Source: RGIG5612 sp045601405 (GTDB taxonomy: Bacteria > Bacillota > Clostridia > Lachnospirales > Lachnospiraceae). From it: a stretch of DNA of 30,721 nucleotides. Below, one piece after another: positions 1 to 9,158 of the stretch. Location: NCBI GenBank assembly GCA_045601405.1, contig JAZRZO010000047.1, positions 1-30,721 of the forward strand, in the 5' to 3' direction. Below the pieces are notes generated by a model. The model was given only the letters and a program-made list of their open reading frames with translations, was not told where the DNA came from and did no database searches. The position numbers and the translations under genes are program-made. Within the stretch, counting starts at the first letter, position 1. Each line of letters begins with the position of its first letter.

Positions 1-525
1 CTTTTAAGGCACCTTCGGGAAATAACATCCTATGCCCGTGAACATGAAGATGAGTTCGTACAGCTTGTTACAAAGCAGAACGAGAAAGAACTTGACCGGA
101 AACTTCGTGACAGCCATAAGGAACTGGAACAGGCAAAAGCCCGGATTGCAAAGCTTGATACCATCGTTCAAAGACTTTATGAGGACAACATTGACGGAAA
201 GATTTCTGGTGAGCGATTCTGCGGGATGACCGCTACCTATGAAGAAGAACAGAAACAGCTTGAAAGCCACTCCGAAGAACTGCAGAAATTCATTGATGCT
301 TCAAAAGAACAGCAGTTAAATGTGGATTCGTTCCTCAAGCTGGTACATAAGTATACGGACATCACGGAACTTACGGCAGAGATTATCAGAACCTTTGTGG
401 AAAGAATTGAAGTATTCCAGCCTGAAAAGGTTCCCGGAACAAGAACGAAAAAGCAGACGATTGCAATCATCTGGAATTTCATTGGGGCAGTCAATATCCC
501 CGAAGAAGCAAGAAAAACGGCATAG
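1..525 (+). CDS. Large serine recombinase, C-terminal part (partial, runs off left edge)
   Basis: Frame 1 is open from base 1 to the TAG-ended stop region at 525, giving 174 residues with no start inside the window. The visible part is a Glu/Lys/Arg-rich coiled-coil region (about residues 20-130) followed by a tail with FVERIEVF and KKQTIAIIWNFIGAV. This matches the C-terminal third of clostridial large serine recombinases of the TnpX/Tn4451 type, with the DUF4368-like tail. The N-terminal catalytic serine domain lies outside the window. Such enzymes cut and join the ends of integrative elements and usually sit at one end of the element. The fragments just to the right fit that position. Family assignment is by recognition of the tail motif; function is not testable from this part alone. 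Confidence 0.82.
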   Translation, partial: LLRHLREITSYAREHEDEFVQLVTKQNEKELDRKLRDSHKELEQAKARIAKLDTIVQRLYEDNIDGKISGERFCGMTATYEEEQKQLESHSEELQKFIDASKEQQLNVDSFLKLVHKYTDITELTAEIIRTFVERIEVFQPEKVPGTRTKKQTIAIIWNFIGAVNIPEEARKTA

Positions 526-601
526 CCTACAATGCTGTAAGTTATGCCGTATTCTTACGAGATTAAAAATCCCTTAGTGAGGCCGCGATTTGTGTGTATT
601 T

Positions 602-829
602 TTACTCAAACCCGAATCCCTGTTTGATCATTTCTGTCAGTTGCCGAGTGCTGGCCAATGCTTCTTCAAAAGCAATTTCGGCGGCATAGTTATATTTTTT
701 GCAATATGACTTCCAAAGACCAATCATATGCTCGTCGTTTTCGATGGTTGACAGAATTGCTTCTGCCTGATTGATCAGATCATTTGTATCACGTTTTTTT
801 GCTGTAGCTTCGTATGCTGATTTAAGCAT
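602..829 (-). pseudogene. Unidentified C-terminal gene fragment
   Basis: The minus-strand frame ending at 602 encodes a natural-looking helical segment (MLKSAYEATAKKRDTNDL..., ending KQGFGFE) of about 75 residues. The frame stays open further upstream to about 866, where the sequence character changes and no ribosome site is seen. I do not recognise the family. It is probably the 3' end of a gene cut off by a rearrangement near position 866, where an opposite-strand fragment begins. It could also be a small intact gene starting at 829, but there is no Shine-Dalgarno sequence in front of that ATG. Confidence 0.35.
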
Positions 830-867
830 TTCTTTGGAAATTTGAGTATGATATCCCTTCAGAAGCA

Positions 868-1061
868 CGTGGATATCGAATCGGATCACGAAGATCTTTG
901 GAAATCCCAAGAAGTGGGAGGAAGTCAAGGAACCAATCAAGGTTTCCATTCGTGACCAACTTGTCAGTGCAAAACGGAAAGCTGATGCATACAACAGACA
1001 AAAGGACACGGAGCAGTCCACAGTAAACGACGCAAAAGAATCGATCTTATATTATTGTAAT
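868..1061 (+). pseudogene. Fragment of an integrative-element protein tail, fused in frame to the next fragment
   Basis: Frame 3 encodes GNPKKWEEVKEPIKVSIRDQ and continues with an Ala/Lys/Gln-rich segment. A 'GNPKxWEEVKEP...' stretch followed by a short basic tail is, from memory, common at the end of cargo proteins on clostridial integrative elements. A preceding short stretch reading VDIESDHEDLW lies in a different frame, so there may also be a frameshift near 895-900. There is no start codon with a ribosome site. The frame passes without a stop into the 5'-nucleotidase fragment at 1062, so the junction is probably close to 1045-1062. The identity of the source protein is uncertain. Confidence 0.35.
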
Positions 1062-1943
1062 ATGAACGGAGAAAACATCCCTGTGTACGAAACAGGCACC
1101 GGCTTTCAATATGTGGGAGAGCTTGTTCTTAATTGCAGAGAAAAAGAGATACGTTATGATTTTGAATTGAAAACAGCAGCTGATTTAGAAACTGAAATGG
1201 AGAAAAATATGCCGGAAAGCGCTGCGGGGATTCGGGAAAAGTGTGAAGAAACAGTTGATAAGTGCAATAAAATAATGGAACCGTACCGGGTGGAGATCGG
1301 AAGTTCCGAATGCACACTGTGTGTTTATGACCCGGTAAAATTTCCGCAGTACATGAAGTATATTGAATATAATTCCACTGACTTTGTTGTCGACGCGTTT
1401 CGCGCAGCCGGAAAGACCGATATTGCGCTTGTAAATCTTGACAGTGTGAGGGCGGGACTCTTCCCCGGAAAGATAACGAAACTGGATATTTATAATTTAT
1501 ATCCATGGAACGGAAAAGTATACACAACAACTTTAAGCGGTCAGCAGATCATGGATATACTCAACTTCAATTTGAGAAATTGTCCGGAATATACAAGTGC
1601 CAGTCCTGCGGTATCGGGCATAACATTTACAGTCAATACCTCTGTTCCGTGGACAGGGATGGACAGCGAACGGATAATAAATGTAATGATAGGGAAGGAA
1701 CCGATAGATGTAGCCCGAAATTATTCTGTTACCGGTTCGGAATATTATCTGTTGACAGCCAATAAAGACATAATAAACAAGACTGCCGATGATTGCACCT
1801 GCATCGGAATTGATAATGAAGTGATCGAAATATATATTAAAAATGATCTGAATGGCGGGATTCCAGAATCGCTCTATTCAGATCCGGCGGGATCCGGCAG
1901 AATCGATTGCAAAACTTTGCCGGCTGATCGAAAAACGTATTAA
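1062..1943 (+). pseudogene. 5'-nucleotidase/UshA family protein, C-terminal domain only (5'-truncated)
   Basis: The 293-residue frame carries the C-terminal 5'-nucleotidase domain: DIALVNLDSVRAGLFPGKIT, then DIYNLYPWNGKVYTTTLSGQ and a following ILNF. This domain binds the nucleotide in UshA-like secreted phosphohydrolases. The N-terminal metallophosphatase domain with the metal ligands is absent, and the first residues (NGENIPVYETGTGFQYVGEL) correspond to the end of that domain. Full-length family members are usually over 500 residues. There is no ribosome site before the ATG, and the frame is open upstream into element-derived sequence. The protein would lack catalysis, so I call it a pseudogene made by truncation. 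It ends four bases into the convergent AbrB fragment. Confidence 0.75.
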
Positions 1944-2036
1944 AAGATTCTGTCCCGTTCCACAATATCCAACTGATCACCTTCAGCAAGTCCCAGTTTA
2001 GTTACTATTTCACTCGGTATAGTAATTTTATACCTG
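1940..2036 (-). pseudogene. SpoVT/AbrB-type protein, C-terminal fragment
   Basis: On the minus strand, overlapping the last bases of the ABC exporter gene in another frame, is RYKITIPSEIVTKLGLAEGD followed by QLDIVERDRIF and a stop. This is the swapped-hairpin AbrB/MazE DNA-binding signature (ITIPxEI...LGLxxGDxLxI). There is no start codon or ribosome site; the open segment begins exactly where the exporter gene ends. It looks like the remains of a former gene into which the exporter end was joined. It is too short for automatic gene callers. Confidence 0.6.
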
Positions 2037-4190
2037 CTGCCTTTCCACAAGCCTTGCGAAACGGCCGTTCATCGCTATGAGCTCCTCATATGTTCCGTCC
2101 TCGACGACTTTACCGTTTTCGAGAAAAAGTATACGGTCACAGTTCTTGATTGTGGAAAGCCTGTGCGCCACAACGACTCTTGTGCATTTAAGCATGTCGA
2201 GTGCCTCTGCAATTTTTTTCTGACTGATATTATCAAGCGCCGAAGTTGCCTCATCGAAAAGAAGTATCTTCGGTGTTGATGCCACGGCGCGCGCGATCAT
2301 GATACGCTGCTTTTGCCCGCCGGAAATGCTTCCGCTTCCTTCGCTTATTAACGTATGCATTCCCATCGGCATTCTTTTTATGTCGTCGGCGATATCCGCA
2401 AGCTCTGCTGCTTCCCATACTTTTTCGGTCGAAATATGCGGCGCGCTGATTTTTATATTCTCTTCCATCGTACCGGAAAACAGCTTTCCGTCCTGCAGAA
2501 CAGCCCCGATATTTTTTCGCAGCGACCTGATCTCTACCGTATTGATCTCCTGCTTGTCAAAAAAGATACCTCCCGTATCCGCCTTTTCAAATCCGAGTAT
2601 CAGCCTCAGCAGTGTGGATTTTCCGCACCCGGTCTGCCCTACGATCGCCACATACTCTCCCGGTTTGATCTTTGCCGAGAATTCATTCAGGATATTTGAT
2701 GACATTCCGGGATATTTAAAGGAAACACTTTCAAACTCTATGCTTCCGCTAAGATCCCCGGCCATATTTTTATTCCCTGAAGATTCAGGTTCTGTATCAA
2801 ATATCGGTTTCGCGATCTCGAGCGTGGGCTTTATCTGAGCGATCACCAGACCGATCGTCGCGAGCTGCGCAAAGGCCGCTGTTACATTTCCGTAGGCTGT
2901 GTTAAAAGCGTAAAAACTCGGCGCGCTGATGCCGGTTTTTATCGCGAAATAATAGATCGCGAGCATTCCTACAACGGATACCGCAACACTGAAAACTCTT
3001 GCCCATACAGGCTTGAATATCGCTTCTGTGCTTTCGGCATAAAGCCTTGCCCATTTTCCGTATGCTCTTGTACGTGCTCCGGCCAGCTTTATCTTCTGTA
3101 CGCCTGCGATCATCGAGTAAGCAATACCGTTTTCCTTCGCCTGAAGCGTCATATATTTTCTCTGACGCTTTATTAAAATGATTGCGGACAATACCGAAAA
3201 CGCGACATTCGCTATAATAACGACCAGCGCCGGCGCCACAAGAGACGGCGCAAACGTTGCGATCTGGAATATATAAATCAGTGAAAATACAGAAGTCATT
3301 CCGATCTGAAAGAGTGTTGAAAGCACCGATTCCGTCAGAGCGTTCAGGTATCCCACCTTCTCGTTCAGCTCACCGCTCGAATAATTTCTGAAAAACGACG
3401 GCGGCAGAAGGAATATTCTCATCATCGCACCAGCTGAAACGCTCGCCGAGATCTTCATAGTGAATTTCTTCTCAAGCTGCGTCTTCGCGAATGAAAACAG
3501 CGCCGAGCTGACAGTCGCCGAAAGCAGGAAAAATACCGCTGAAAGCATAAGCCCGTATGAAGCGTTTTCGACTACCGTATTCATCAAATAATATGTTACG
3601 GCCGGTGTGATCAGTCCGACAAGCGTTATCGCAAGCGATACAAGCGCCAGGAACACCATGCTGTTTTTCGGCAGACATGAAAAAGCGAATCTGTAAAACG
3701 CTTTGTATGAGATCTTTCCCGGCGGCAGCGGTCGGTAAAACAGATATACGTTCGGATCAAACAGTCCGGCGTTGGACTTCGTGATCTTGTACATCTTTCC
3801 GGTTTCCGCATCGAGATATTTATACCGTTTACCGTCGGAGATCAGGGCGACCGCGTTTCCGTTGTCTTTTCTGAAGGCAAGCATATCGCCGTATGCGTCA
3901 TCCTGCCAGCCTTTTTCCAGATAAACACGTCTTCTGAAGATACCGCTTAAGCTGCATGCGTACTCCAGCTTCTCATCAACATCTGTGATATCTTTCGGTA
4001 TTTTATCTGCAAGTTCGCATCCGTAATGAGAAAAGATCTGTTCTATGACATGGTTGAACTGAGCAGGGATATCTTCCGTGTCGCTGTAGCTTCTGCCAAG
4101 CACCGCTTCGGCAAAAGCATAAAACGATTCTTCCATGATCTTTTCATCGTCGACTTTACGCTGTCTCATCTGCTGTCCAAAATCGTCCAT
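2028..4190 (-). CDS. NHLM-type peptide export ABC transporter, permease/ATPase without active peptidase
   Basis: A 720-residue half-transporter. An N-terminal region of about 165 residues has no C39 peptidase signature. It is followed by about six membrane helices (roughly 170-440) and an ATPase domain with Walker A GQTGCGKST (about 515), signature SISGGQKQR and Walker B ILLFDEATSALD, then an H-loop VVVAHRLS. This matches the second ABC protein (ABC2) of NHLM bacteriocin export systems, which normally pairs with the peptidase-bearing partner encoded just upstream, 58 bp away. It is the last gene of the operon. The likely role is pumping the modified peptide out of the cell, probably as a heterodimer. 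The ATG at 4190 follows AAGGAACCT at good spacing. Confidence 0.88.
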   Translation of the reverse strand: MDDFGQQMRQRKVDDEKIMEESFYAFAEAVLGRSYSDTEDIPAQFNHVIEQIFSHYGCELADKIPKDITDVDEKLEYACSLSGIFRRRVYLEKGWQDDAYGDMLAFRKDNGNAVALISDGKRYKYLDAETGKMYKITKSNAGLFDPNVYLFYRPLPPGKISYKAFYRFAFSCLPKNSMVFLALVSLAITLVGLITPAVTYYLMNTVVENASYGLMLSAVFFLLSATVSSALFSFAKTQLEKKFTMKISASVSAGAMMRIFLLPPSFFRNYSSGELNEKVGYLNALTESVLSTLFQIGMTSVFSLIYIFQIATFAPSLVAPALVVIIANVAFSVLSAIILIKRQRKYMTLQAKENGIAYSMIAGVQKIKLAGARTRAYGKWARLYAESTEAIFKPVWARVFSVAVSVVGMLAIYYFAIKTGISAPSFYAFNTAYGNVTAAFAQLATIGLVIAQIKPTLEIAKPIFDTEPESSGNKNMAGDLSGSIEFESVSFKYPGMSSNILNEFSAKIKPGEYVAIVGQTGCGKSTLLRLILGFEKADTGGIFFDKQEINTVEIRSLRKNIGAVLQDGKLFSGTMEENIKISAPHISTEKVWEAAELADIADDIKRMPMGMHTLISEGSGSISGGQKQRIMIARAVASTPKILLFDEATSALDNISQKKIAEALDMLKCTRVVVAHRLSTIKNCDRILFLENGKVVEDGTYEELIAMNGRFARLVERQQV

Positions 4191-4248
4191 TAGGTTCCTT
4201 CTTTCGTGATATATCAGACCGGCGTTTTTTCATTTTGTCCATCAGAGC

Positions 4249-6414
4249 TTACTCATTTAAAATCAGTCCGGCATATATTCCGCCTTGCTTCATCAGCTCG
4301 TCATGAGTACCTGTCTCAACAATAACACCGTGATCGAGAACTATTATCTGATCACAGTCCCTTATCGTAGAGAGCCTGTGCGCAATATTAATACATGTGA
4401 GATTTCTTCTGGAAATTGCCTCAACGACCTGATTTTCCGTCTTCGCGTCCAGCGCGGATGTCGCCTCATCCATGATAATGATCTGCGGCTCCTGAACGAG
4501 TGCCCTCGCAATCTCAATTCTCTGACGCTGTCCTCCCGAGAAGTTCCTGCCGTTTTCAATAAGCTTCTCGTTGTATCCGTCTTCCCTTTTCAGGATATCG
4601 TTGTGAATGTCGGCGTCCTTTGCGGCCTCCATGACTTTTTCCACAGGGATCGTATTGTCCCAAAGCGTGATATTATTTGTAACAGTGTCCTCGAAAAGAA
4701 CGATGTCCTGATCGACTATGGCGACAGAAGCACGGAAAATATCTTCGTTTATCTCGGAGAGTTTTTTCCCGTCGAAGAGGATCTCTCCGGACCACGGCGT
4801 ATACAGACCCGACAAAAGCTTGGCGATTGTCGATTTGCCGCATCCGCTTCCGCCGACGATCGCGATCTTTGATCCTTTTTCCACTTTCATGCAAAAATCT
4901 TTGATGATCGGTCTGTCAAGCTTGCCGTATCCGAATGTAACATTACGCATTTCGATCGTTCCCGAAAGCTTTTTATACTCCGGTTCTCTGCCGGAACAAT
5001 CGAACATCGTTTCCTCTTCATAATTCATTACATCATCAGATCTGTCCATGTTCGCTTTCATGGTATTAACCGTCTTGAATGATGTCGCGAGCGAAAGCGC
5101 CGGATTTGTAAATCCAAGAAGGAACGCCGAAAACGCGCTCATCATACCGATCGTAAACATACCGTTTATGATCAGATAAACTCCGATTCCGAGTATAATG
5201 GCATTTGCGGCGCCTGTAGCGATCGTTGACGCCAGACCGTAATATGCCTCAAAAAGATTTGACTGTATGAGCGAATTATTGACATTAGCGTGATATCCTG
5301 ACCATCTTTCGAAGAATCCGTCCTCATTTCCCGAGGCCTTAATGGATTCGATCATGTTGATGCTGGAGATCGTTACTCCCTGAAGGTTTCCGTTATCCCT
5401 TAAATATACTCTCTCGAAATTCTCTCTTTTTCTGTTGAAATGATCGGTCAGCACAACATTTATTGCTATTGCAGCAACGCCTATCAGCGCCATCGGAATA
5501 TGGTAGCCCAGCATGATGATAAGATAGATGACCATCAGTAAAATATTGAGCAGCATCGGGGCCACAGTCTGAATCAGAGTGATCGCGATATTTGAGATCG
5601 ACTTTTTTCTGAGAAGCAGATCTCCGGCAAGGCGCTGTGAGAAGAATTCCATAGGAAGGCCCAGAACCTTCCAGAAAAATCCAGAAGCGCCTGTAACAGA
5701 CAGCTTTGCCTTGATTTTGTTTTCATATATCTCTTTAAGAAACTCTGTCGCAACCTGCGCCAGTCCGACAATAAAAACAAGGATCAGGAAGATCACGGCT
5801 ATTTCCGTGTTCCTTCCATCTGTCAGATAATCGACCATGATCCTTGAGAAGGTCGGCTGAATGATTCCTATCATCGCTGTAATAATGGCGCAAAGAACCA
5901 TAAACGCGGTTTCCCTGCGGATCTCTTTAATCCTGACAATGACATAATCCATCAGGGACTTTCTTTTGCCTGACGGAACAAAAGTTTCATTTGGCTCAAA
6001 CAGCAGACACATTCCCGAAAACGAGGTGTCAAATATCTCCTCGCTTACGACAACAGAACCGCAAGCAGGATCATTAATATATACCTTGCCTCCCTTAAAT
6101 CCATTCAGGACAACGAAATGGTTATTGTTCCAGTGGATTATGCACGGAAAAGAAGCCAGTGTTCTGACTCCTTTCGGTGTCATACGAAAAGCGCTTACGT
6201 CAAATCCGTAATTCTTCGCAGCTTTGGCTATGTTTCTTATGCTGCTTCCGTTTTTTGAAACGCCGCAATCAGAGCGGACCTGCTCAAGTGGAAGCCATTT
6301 TCCGTAATTGGCAAGGATCATCGTAAGACACGCCGCGCCGCATTCGAGCATCTCGAGCTGCATTACGACAGGTGTCCTTGCCACGCCTTCTTTTATCGGT
6401 TTTTTTGCCCTCAT
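4249..6414 (-). CDS. NHLM-type C39 peptidase-containing peptide export ABC transporter
   Basis: A 721-residue protein with an N-terminal C39 peptidase domain (about 15-135). The catalytic Cys25 lies in MLECGAACL, His99 in NNNHFVVL and Asp115 in INDPA. Membrane helices span about 165-440. The ATPase domain has Walker A GGSGCGKST, signature NFSGGQRQR and Walker B IIIMDEATSALD. C39 transporters cut leader peptides after a double-glycine-type site and export the core. All three precursors in this operon end their shared leader in GAG, which fits such a site. This gene sits between the RRE-GNAT gene and ABC2. All three catalytic residues are present, so it should be active. The start is set by AAGGTG about 12 bases upstream. 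Confidence 0.92.
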   Translation of the reverse strand: MRAKKPIKEGVARTPVVMQLEMLECGAACLTMILANYGKWLPLEQVRSDCGVSKNGSSIRNIAKAAKNYGFDVSAFRMTPKGVRTLASFPCIIHWNNNHFVVLNGFKGGKVYINDPACGSVVVSEEIFDTSFSGMCLLFEPNETFVPSGKRKSLMDYVIVRIKEIRRETAFMVLCAIITAMIGIIQPTFSRIMVDYLTDGRNTEIAVIFLILVFIVGLAQVATEFLKEIYENKIKAKLSVTGASGFFWKVLGLPMEFFSQRLAGDLLLRKKSISNIAITLIQTVAPMLLNILLMVIYLIIMLGYHIPMALIGVAAIAINVVLTDHFNRKRENFERVYLRDNGNLQGVTISSINMIESIKASGNEDGFFERWSGYHANVNNSLIQSNLFEAYYGLASTIATGAANAIILGIGVYLIINGMFTIGMMSAFSAFLLGFTNPALSLATSFKTVNTMKANMDRSDDVMNYEEETMFDCSGREPEYKKLSGTIEMRNVTFGYGKLDRPIIKDFCMKVEKGSKIAIVGGSGCGKSTIAKLLSGLYTPWSGEILFDGKKLSEINEDIFRASVAIVDQDIVLFEDTVTNNITLWDNTIPVEKVMEAAKDADIHNDILKREDGYNEKLIENGRNFSGGQRQRIEIARALVQEPQIIIMDEATSALDAKTENQVVEAISRRNLTCINIAHRLSTIRDCDQIIVLDHGVIVETGTHDELMKQGGIYAGLILNE

Positions 6415-6476
6415 ATCAATGAATCAACACCTTTGATCAAGCTGATGACCCGCCGTTTCGCGGGGGATAAACTACA

Positions 6477-7244
6477 TTATTTCTTATCAAGCAGAATAAG
6501 ATTTCCACCGTTTTTTAATTCGTTTTTAATCATAAGCGTCTGAACAAAACCTGCCTGTGCGACGATACTTGCCATTTTATCCTGATTTGCGTTGAAATAT
6601 TCAAACCTGAGCTTCAGGTTTCTCTTTTTCAGATCTTCGTTCATAAAATCGCTCAGGATAACAAGGCTTTCCGCAAGCTGCTTCTCCGTCAATGAAGCAT
6701 CGGCTACGATTCCGTCGATCGCAATACTGATTCCTCCGAAATCCCTTTCGGATCTTGAAGCCATAAGTGCTGCTGTGACCCGGCCCTCGTTTTCCAAAAC
6801 AGCTACCTGCTGGGTAGCCTGATCAAGGCGTCCGAAAAATCCTCTGTCGGAATAATATTCTTTATTGATCGCTCTCGTCCAGGTAAGCTCGTTGTCAAGA
6901 TTATCCTGGCAAAATCTTCCTATCGCAAAGCAGTCTGTCGCACCCAGCATTCTGACTCCTGTAAAGGAAGACGGCGGGATGTCGGAAAGCTCGGCAATTC
7001 CTGCGGCCCAGATCCTTGTGAGCAGCTTGAAAAAATCACTGAACACCCTTTCAAAAGGCGTACGGACTAAATGCATGCCCTGAATGACATCCGTAAGATC
7101 ATGCCATTTGTCGGTGTCACGGAATATTATCTTCGCGCTGCGATTAAAGAAAACGAGCTGATTTGTCGCTTTTACGAAAACAGAAAAAATACCGTTTTCT
7201 TCTTCTCTTATACTATATGTATCACTTTTTACAAAATATCTCAT
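6477..7244 (-). CDS. PqqD-like recognition domain fused to GNAT-type acyltransferase
   Basis: 255 residues. The first about 90 (YSIREEENGIFSVFVKATNQ, then LVFFNRSAKIIF and later ELSD) follow the pattern of a PqqD-like RiPP recognition element, a winged-helix fold that binds leader peptides. The remainder (about 95-250) resembles the GNAT fold: VAVLENEGRVTAALMASRSE as a beta pair and AGFVQTLMIKNEL near the end. A GNAT domain in a RiPP operon could acetylate the N terminus or a side chain of the peptide, or could protect the producer. There is no direct evidence for either. It has a ribosome site (CAGGAGAG) before the ATG and lies 62 bp upstream of the C39 transporter gene. It is a distant relative of the next GNAT protein. 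Confidence 0.62.
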   Translation of the reverse strand: MRYFVKSDTYSIREEENGIFSVFVKATNQLVFFNRSAKIIFRDTDKWHDLTDVIQGMHLVRTPFERVFSDFFKLLTRIWAAGIAELSDIPPSSFTGVRMLGATDCFAIGRFCQDNLDNELTWTRAINKEYYSDRGFFGRLDQATQQVAVLENEGRVTAALMASRSERDFGGISIAIDGIVADASLTEKQLAESLVILSDFMNEDLKKRNLKLRFEYFNANQDKMASIVAQAGFVQTLMIKNELKNGGNLILLDKK

Positions 7245-7289
7245 AATCTCTCCTGTCAGTTATCACAAACCTTCCGGTATTATCGATCC

Positions 7290-8021
7290 TTAAAACATCC
7301 TGTCGTAAATATCAATATCTTCCCCTTTCAGGCTTTCTTTTTCAAGGCTGCCGGCAAGCTCGAAGCCCTGTTTCTTTAAAAGTGAAAGGATCTCCTCATC
7401 ACTGCCTGCTTTAAAAAGATACCTCATCCTGATATATTCATCTCCGAAGCTGTCAGCTGCTTTTTTGATCAGCATTTTTAAGATACTGCCGCATTCTTCC
7501 TGGTCACTGCCTTCAAATGCAAGCTGTGTCAATACGATTGTTGCCGAAAACGAGTTTTCAGTCGGCATTTCAAATGAGGCCGCTCCTATGATCCTGCCGT
7601 TTTGCCTGCAGAGAAAAGAATATCCACTATTGTTAAACTGCCATGCGCGCAGCGAATCCTGATCGTACCCGTAATCCGGATCTCTTTCTTTAAAGAATGC
7701 GGCAAGCTCCTTGTAATCTCTTTCTCCGCAGACTCTTGTTTCCGGAACAGAAGGATCTTTCTCTTCTTCTGTCAGTTCCGCTGCCGAAAAAGCATACAGA
7801 AGCTGCACGGCATAAAAGCAGGCCTCCTTTTCCTCTTCGCTCATATCCTTCGTAAATTCGTCAAAATCCATATCCGTATCCACGCATGAAAGGATCTTTT
7901 CGGATTTAAGCGGCAGGAAGAAATTGCGCTTTGTCTCCAGTGTTTTTAAAGGGATCGTTTCTCTTGATTTTGAATACTCCCCAACTCTTTTAAATCTGTC
8001 TGAATAAATATGAAATATCAT
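7290..8021 (-). CDS. GNAT-type acyltransferase-like protein of the RiPP operon
   Basis: 243 residues. The C-terminal half (about 105-243) looks like a GNAT acyltransferase: VCGERDYKELAAFFKERDPD, then SFLCRQNGRIIGAASFEMP, a strand-helix typical of acetyl-CoA binding, and LLKKQGFELAGSLEKE near the end. The N-terminal 100 residues are acidic and not recognised; they may be a degenerate form of the PqqD-like domain seen in the neighbouring GNAT protein. Two different GNAT-type proteins side by side suggest either two acylations or one catalytic and one auxiliary subunit. The substrate is unknown. ATG 8021 follows CGGAG. Confidence 0.58.
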   Translation of the reverse strand: MIFHIYSDRFKRVGEYSKSRETIPLKTLETKRNFFLPLKSEKILSCVDTDMDFDEFTKDMSEEEKEACFYAVQLLYAFSAAELTEEEKDPSVPETRVCGERDYKELAAFFKERDPDYGYDQDSLRAWQFNNSGYSFLCRQNGRIIGAASFEMPTENSFSATIVLTQLAFEGSDQEECGSILKMLIKKAADSFGDEYIRMRYLFKAGSDEEILSLLKKQGFELAGSLEKESLKGEDIDIYDRMF

Positions 8022-8087
8022 CTGTAATCTCCGTTCTACCGTTTTACGGTTCTGATCAATCGTTATTTCTTACCGTGTCCGCCCGGA

Positions 8088-9104
8088 TCAATCCCTGATC
8101 AGTTCCAGGTCGATCATTTCACCGGTATATGGCTGCGGCTCAAACTCCTCCAGATCATAAATGCACCGGATCTGTCCCGCGTATGACTGAACCCTTTTAT
8201 CTGCCCAGATATCACTGTATCCGGCATTCCAGTATTCCATTATCGTATGCCGTTCCAGATTTCCAGCCTTTACCGGAAGATATGTAGTAAACGTCAGATC
8301 TCCGTTTGTTTTGATTTCCATGACATAGGTCTTTAAGCCTTCATCCGCGTTAGCCGGCATCCTGCGCAAATGATCGAGCGGATCTCCCCACTGGACCTCC
8401 ATCTTCCCCTGATATTTTTTTCTGACATAAAGAAGCTCTCTCTGAAAATGGAAATACTGTTCTTCGTTAAGCATCAGCTTGCTGCCTGTTGTAACGCCTC
8501 TTCCCGAAGGTAAAAACGGCATGACTCTCATCTGATAAACACCGAATTCGGCAAGGAGCTTTGCGCATTCTCTGAACGATCTGTAATTGAGAACATTCGG
8601 CGTAAATGCCGTATCTACGGTAAGCCCTGCTTTTTTGAGATACTTGATAGCATTCACAGCTCTGTCGAACGAACCGTCAACGCCGCGGAAGCTATCATGC
8701 TGCCAGGCGTTTGCGCCGTCAACGCTTATCTGTACAAGATAGACACCGTGGGCTTTGAGCTTATCCGCCAGCTCCTGCGTCATAAGAAAGCCGTTTGACA
8801 CCATGCTGACCAGCCTTGCGCCGTTTTCGGGCTCCAGAGCATCGATTACATCAAAAAGTATAGGACTGCACGTGGTCTCTCCGCCGCAGATACACACATT
8901 TACAGGATGTACCGCAGCGATCTGTCTTGCTATGTCAAGCTTCTTTTCATATGAAATGTCCTTCAGAGGAGGCGCGTCACCGCTGTCGTTAAAGCAGTGC
9001 ACACATTTCAGATTGCAAGCCTGAGTAATATCAAAGCTTATCTGAACAGGCCCTGATGTATATTTGTAATATGAAAAAGATGATGTGTTATCCGTGTCGA
9101 GCAT
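8088..9104 (-). CDS. Radical SAM peptide-modifying enzyme, SPASM-like tail without cluster cysteines (paralogue A)
   Basis: Start chosen at 9104: the upstream ATG at 9137 would translate the AAAGGAGGAAGA ribosome site itself. This gives 338 residues. The radical SAM cluster motif ACNLKCVHCF places Cys30, Cys34 and Cys37 on the [4Fe-4S] cluster that cleaves SAM. ICGGE and VSVDGANAWQHDSFRG are typical SPASM-family TIM-barrel motifs, and MPFLPSGRG follows. The C-terminal region has the SPASM outline (KTNGDLTFTTYLP...GN...EYW), but the usual cysteine is replaced by Thr, so auxiliary clusters are probably absent. It is roughly half identical by eye to the enzyme at 13947-14942. Likely substrates are the three precursor cores. 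Epimerisation is my leading guess, because the cores almost lack Cys and so cannot form thioethers. Confidence 0.85.
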   Translation of the reverse strand: MLDTDNTSSFSYYKYTSGPVQISFDITQACNLKCVHCFNDSGDAPPLKDISYEKKLDIARQIAAVHPVNVCICGGETTCSPILFDVIDALEPENGARLVSMVSNGFLMTQELADKLKAHGVYLVQISVDGANAWQHDSFRGVDGSFDRAVNAIKYLKKAGLTVDTAFTPNVLNYRSFRECAKLLAEFGVYQMRVMPFLPSGRGVTTGSKLMLNEEQYFHFQRELLYVRKKYQGKMEVQWGDPLDHLRRMPANADEGLKTYVMEIKTNGDLTFTTYLPVKAGNLERHTIMEYWNAGYSDIWADKRVQSYAGQIRCIYDLEEFEPQPYTGEMIDLELIRD

Positions 9105-9158
9105 AATTGATCTTCCTCCTTTCGTTATTGTTTTCAAACAATAAATTCTATGATCGTA

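Noticed and set aside
9105..9137. Upstream ATG for the radical SAM gene at 8088
   Set aside because: Codons 5-9 would be the AAAGGAGGAAGA ribosome site itself; the ATG at 9104 is properly spaced.
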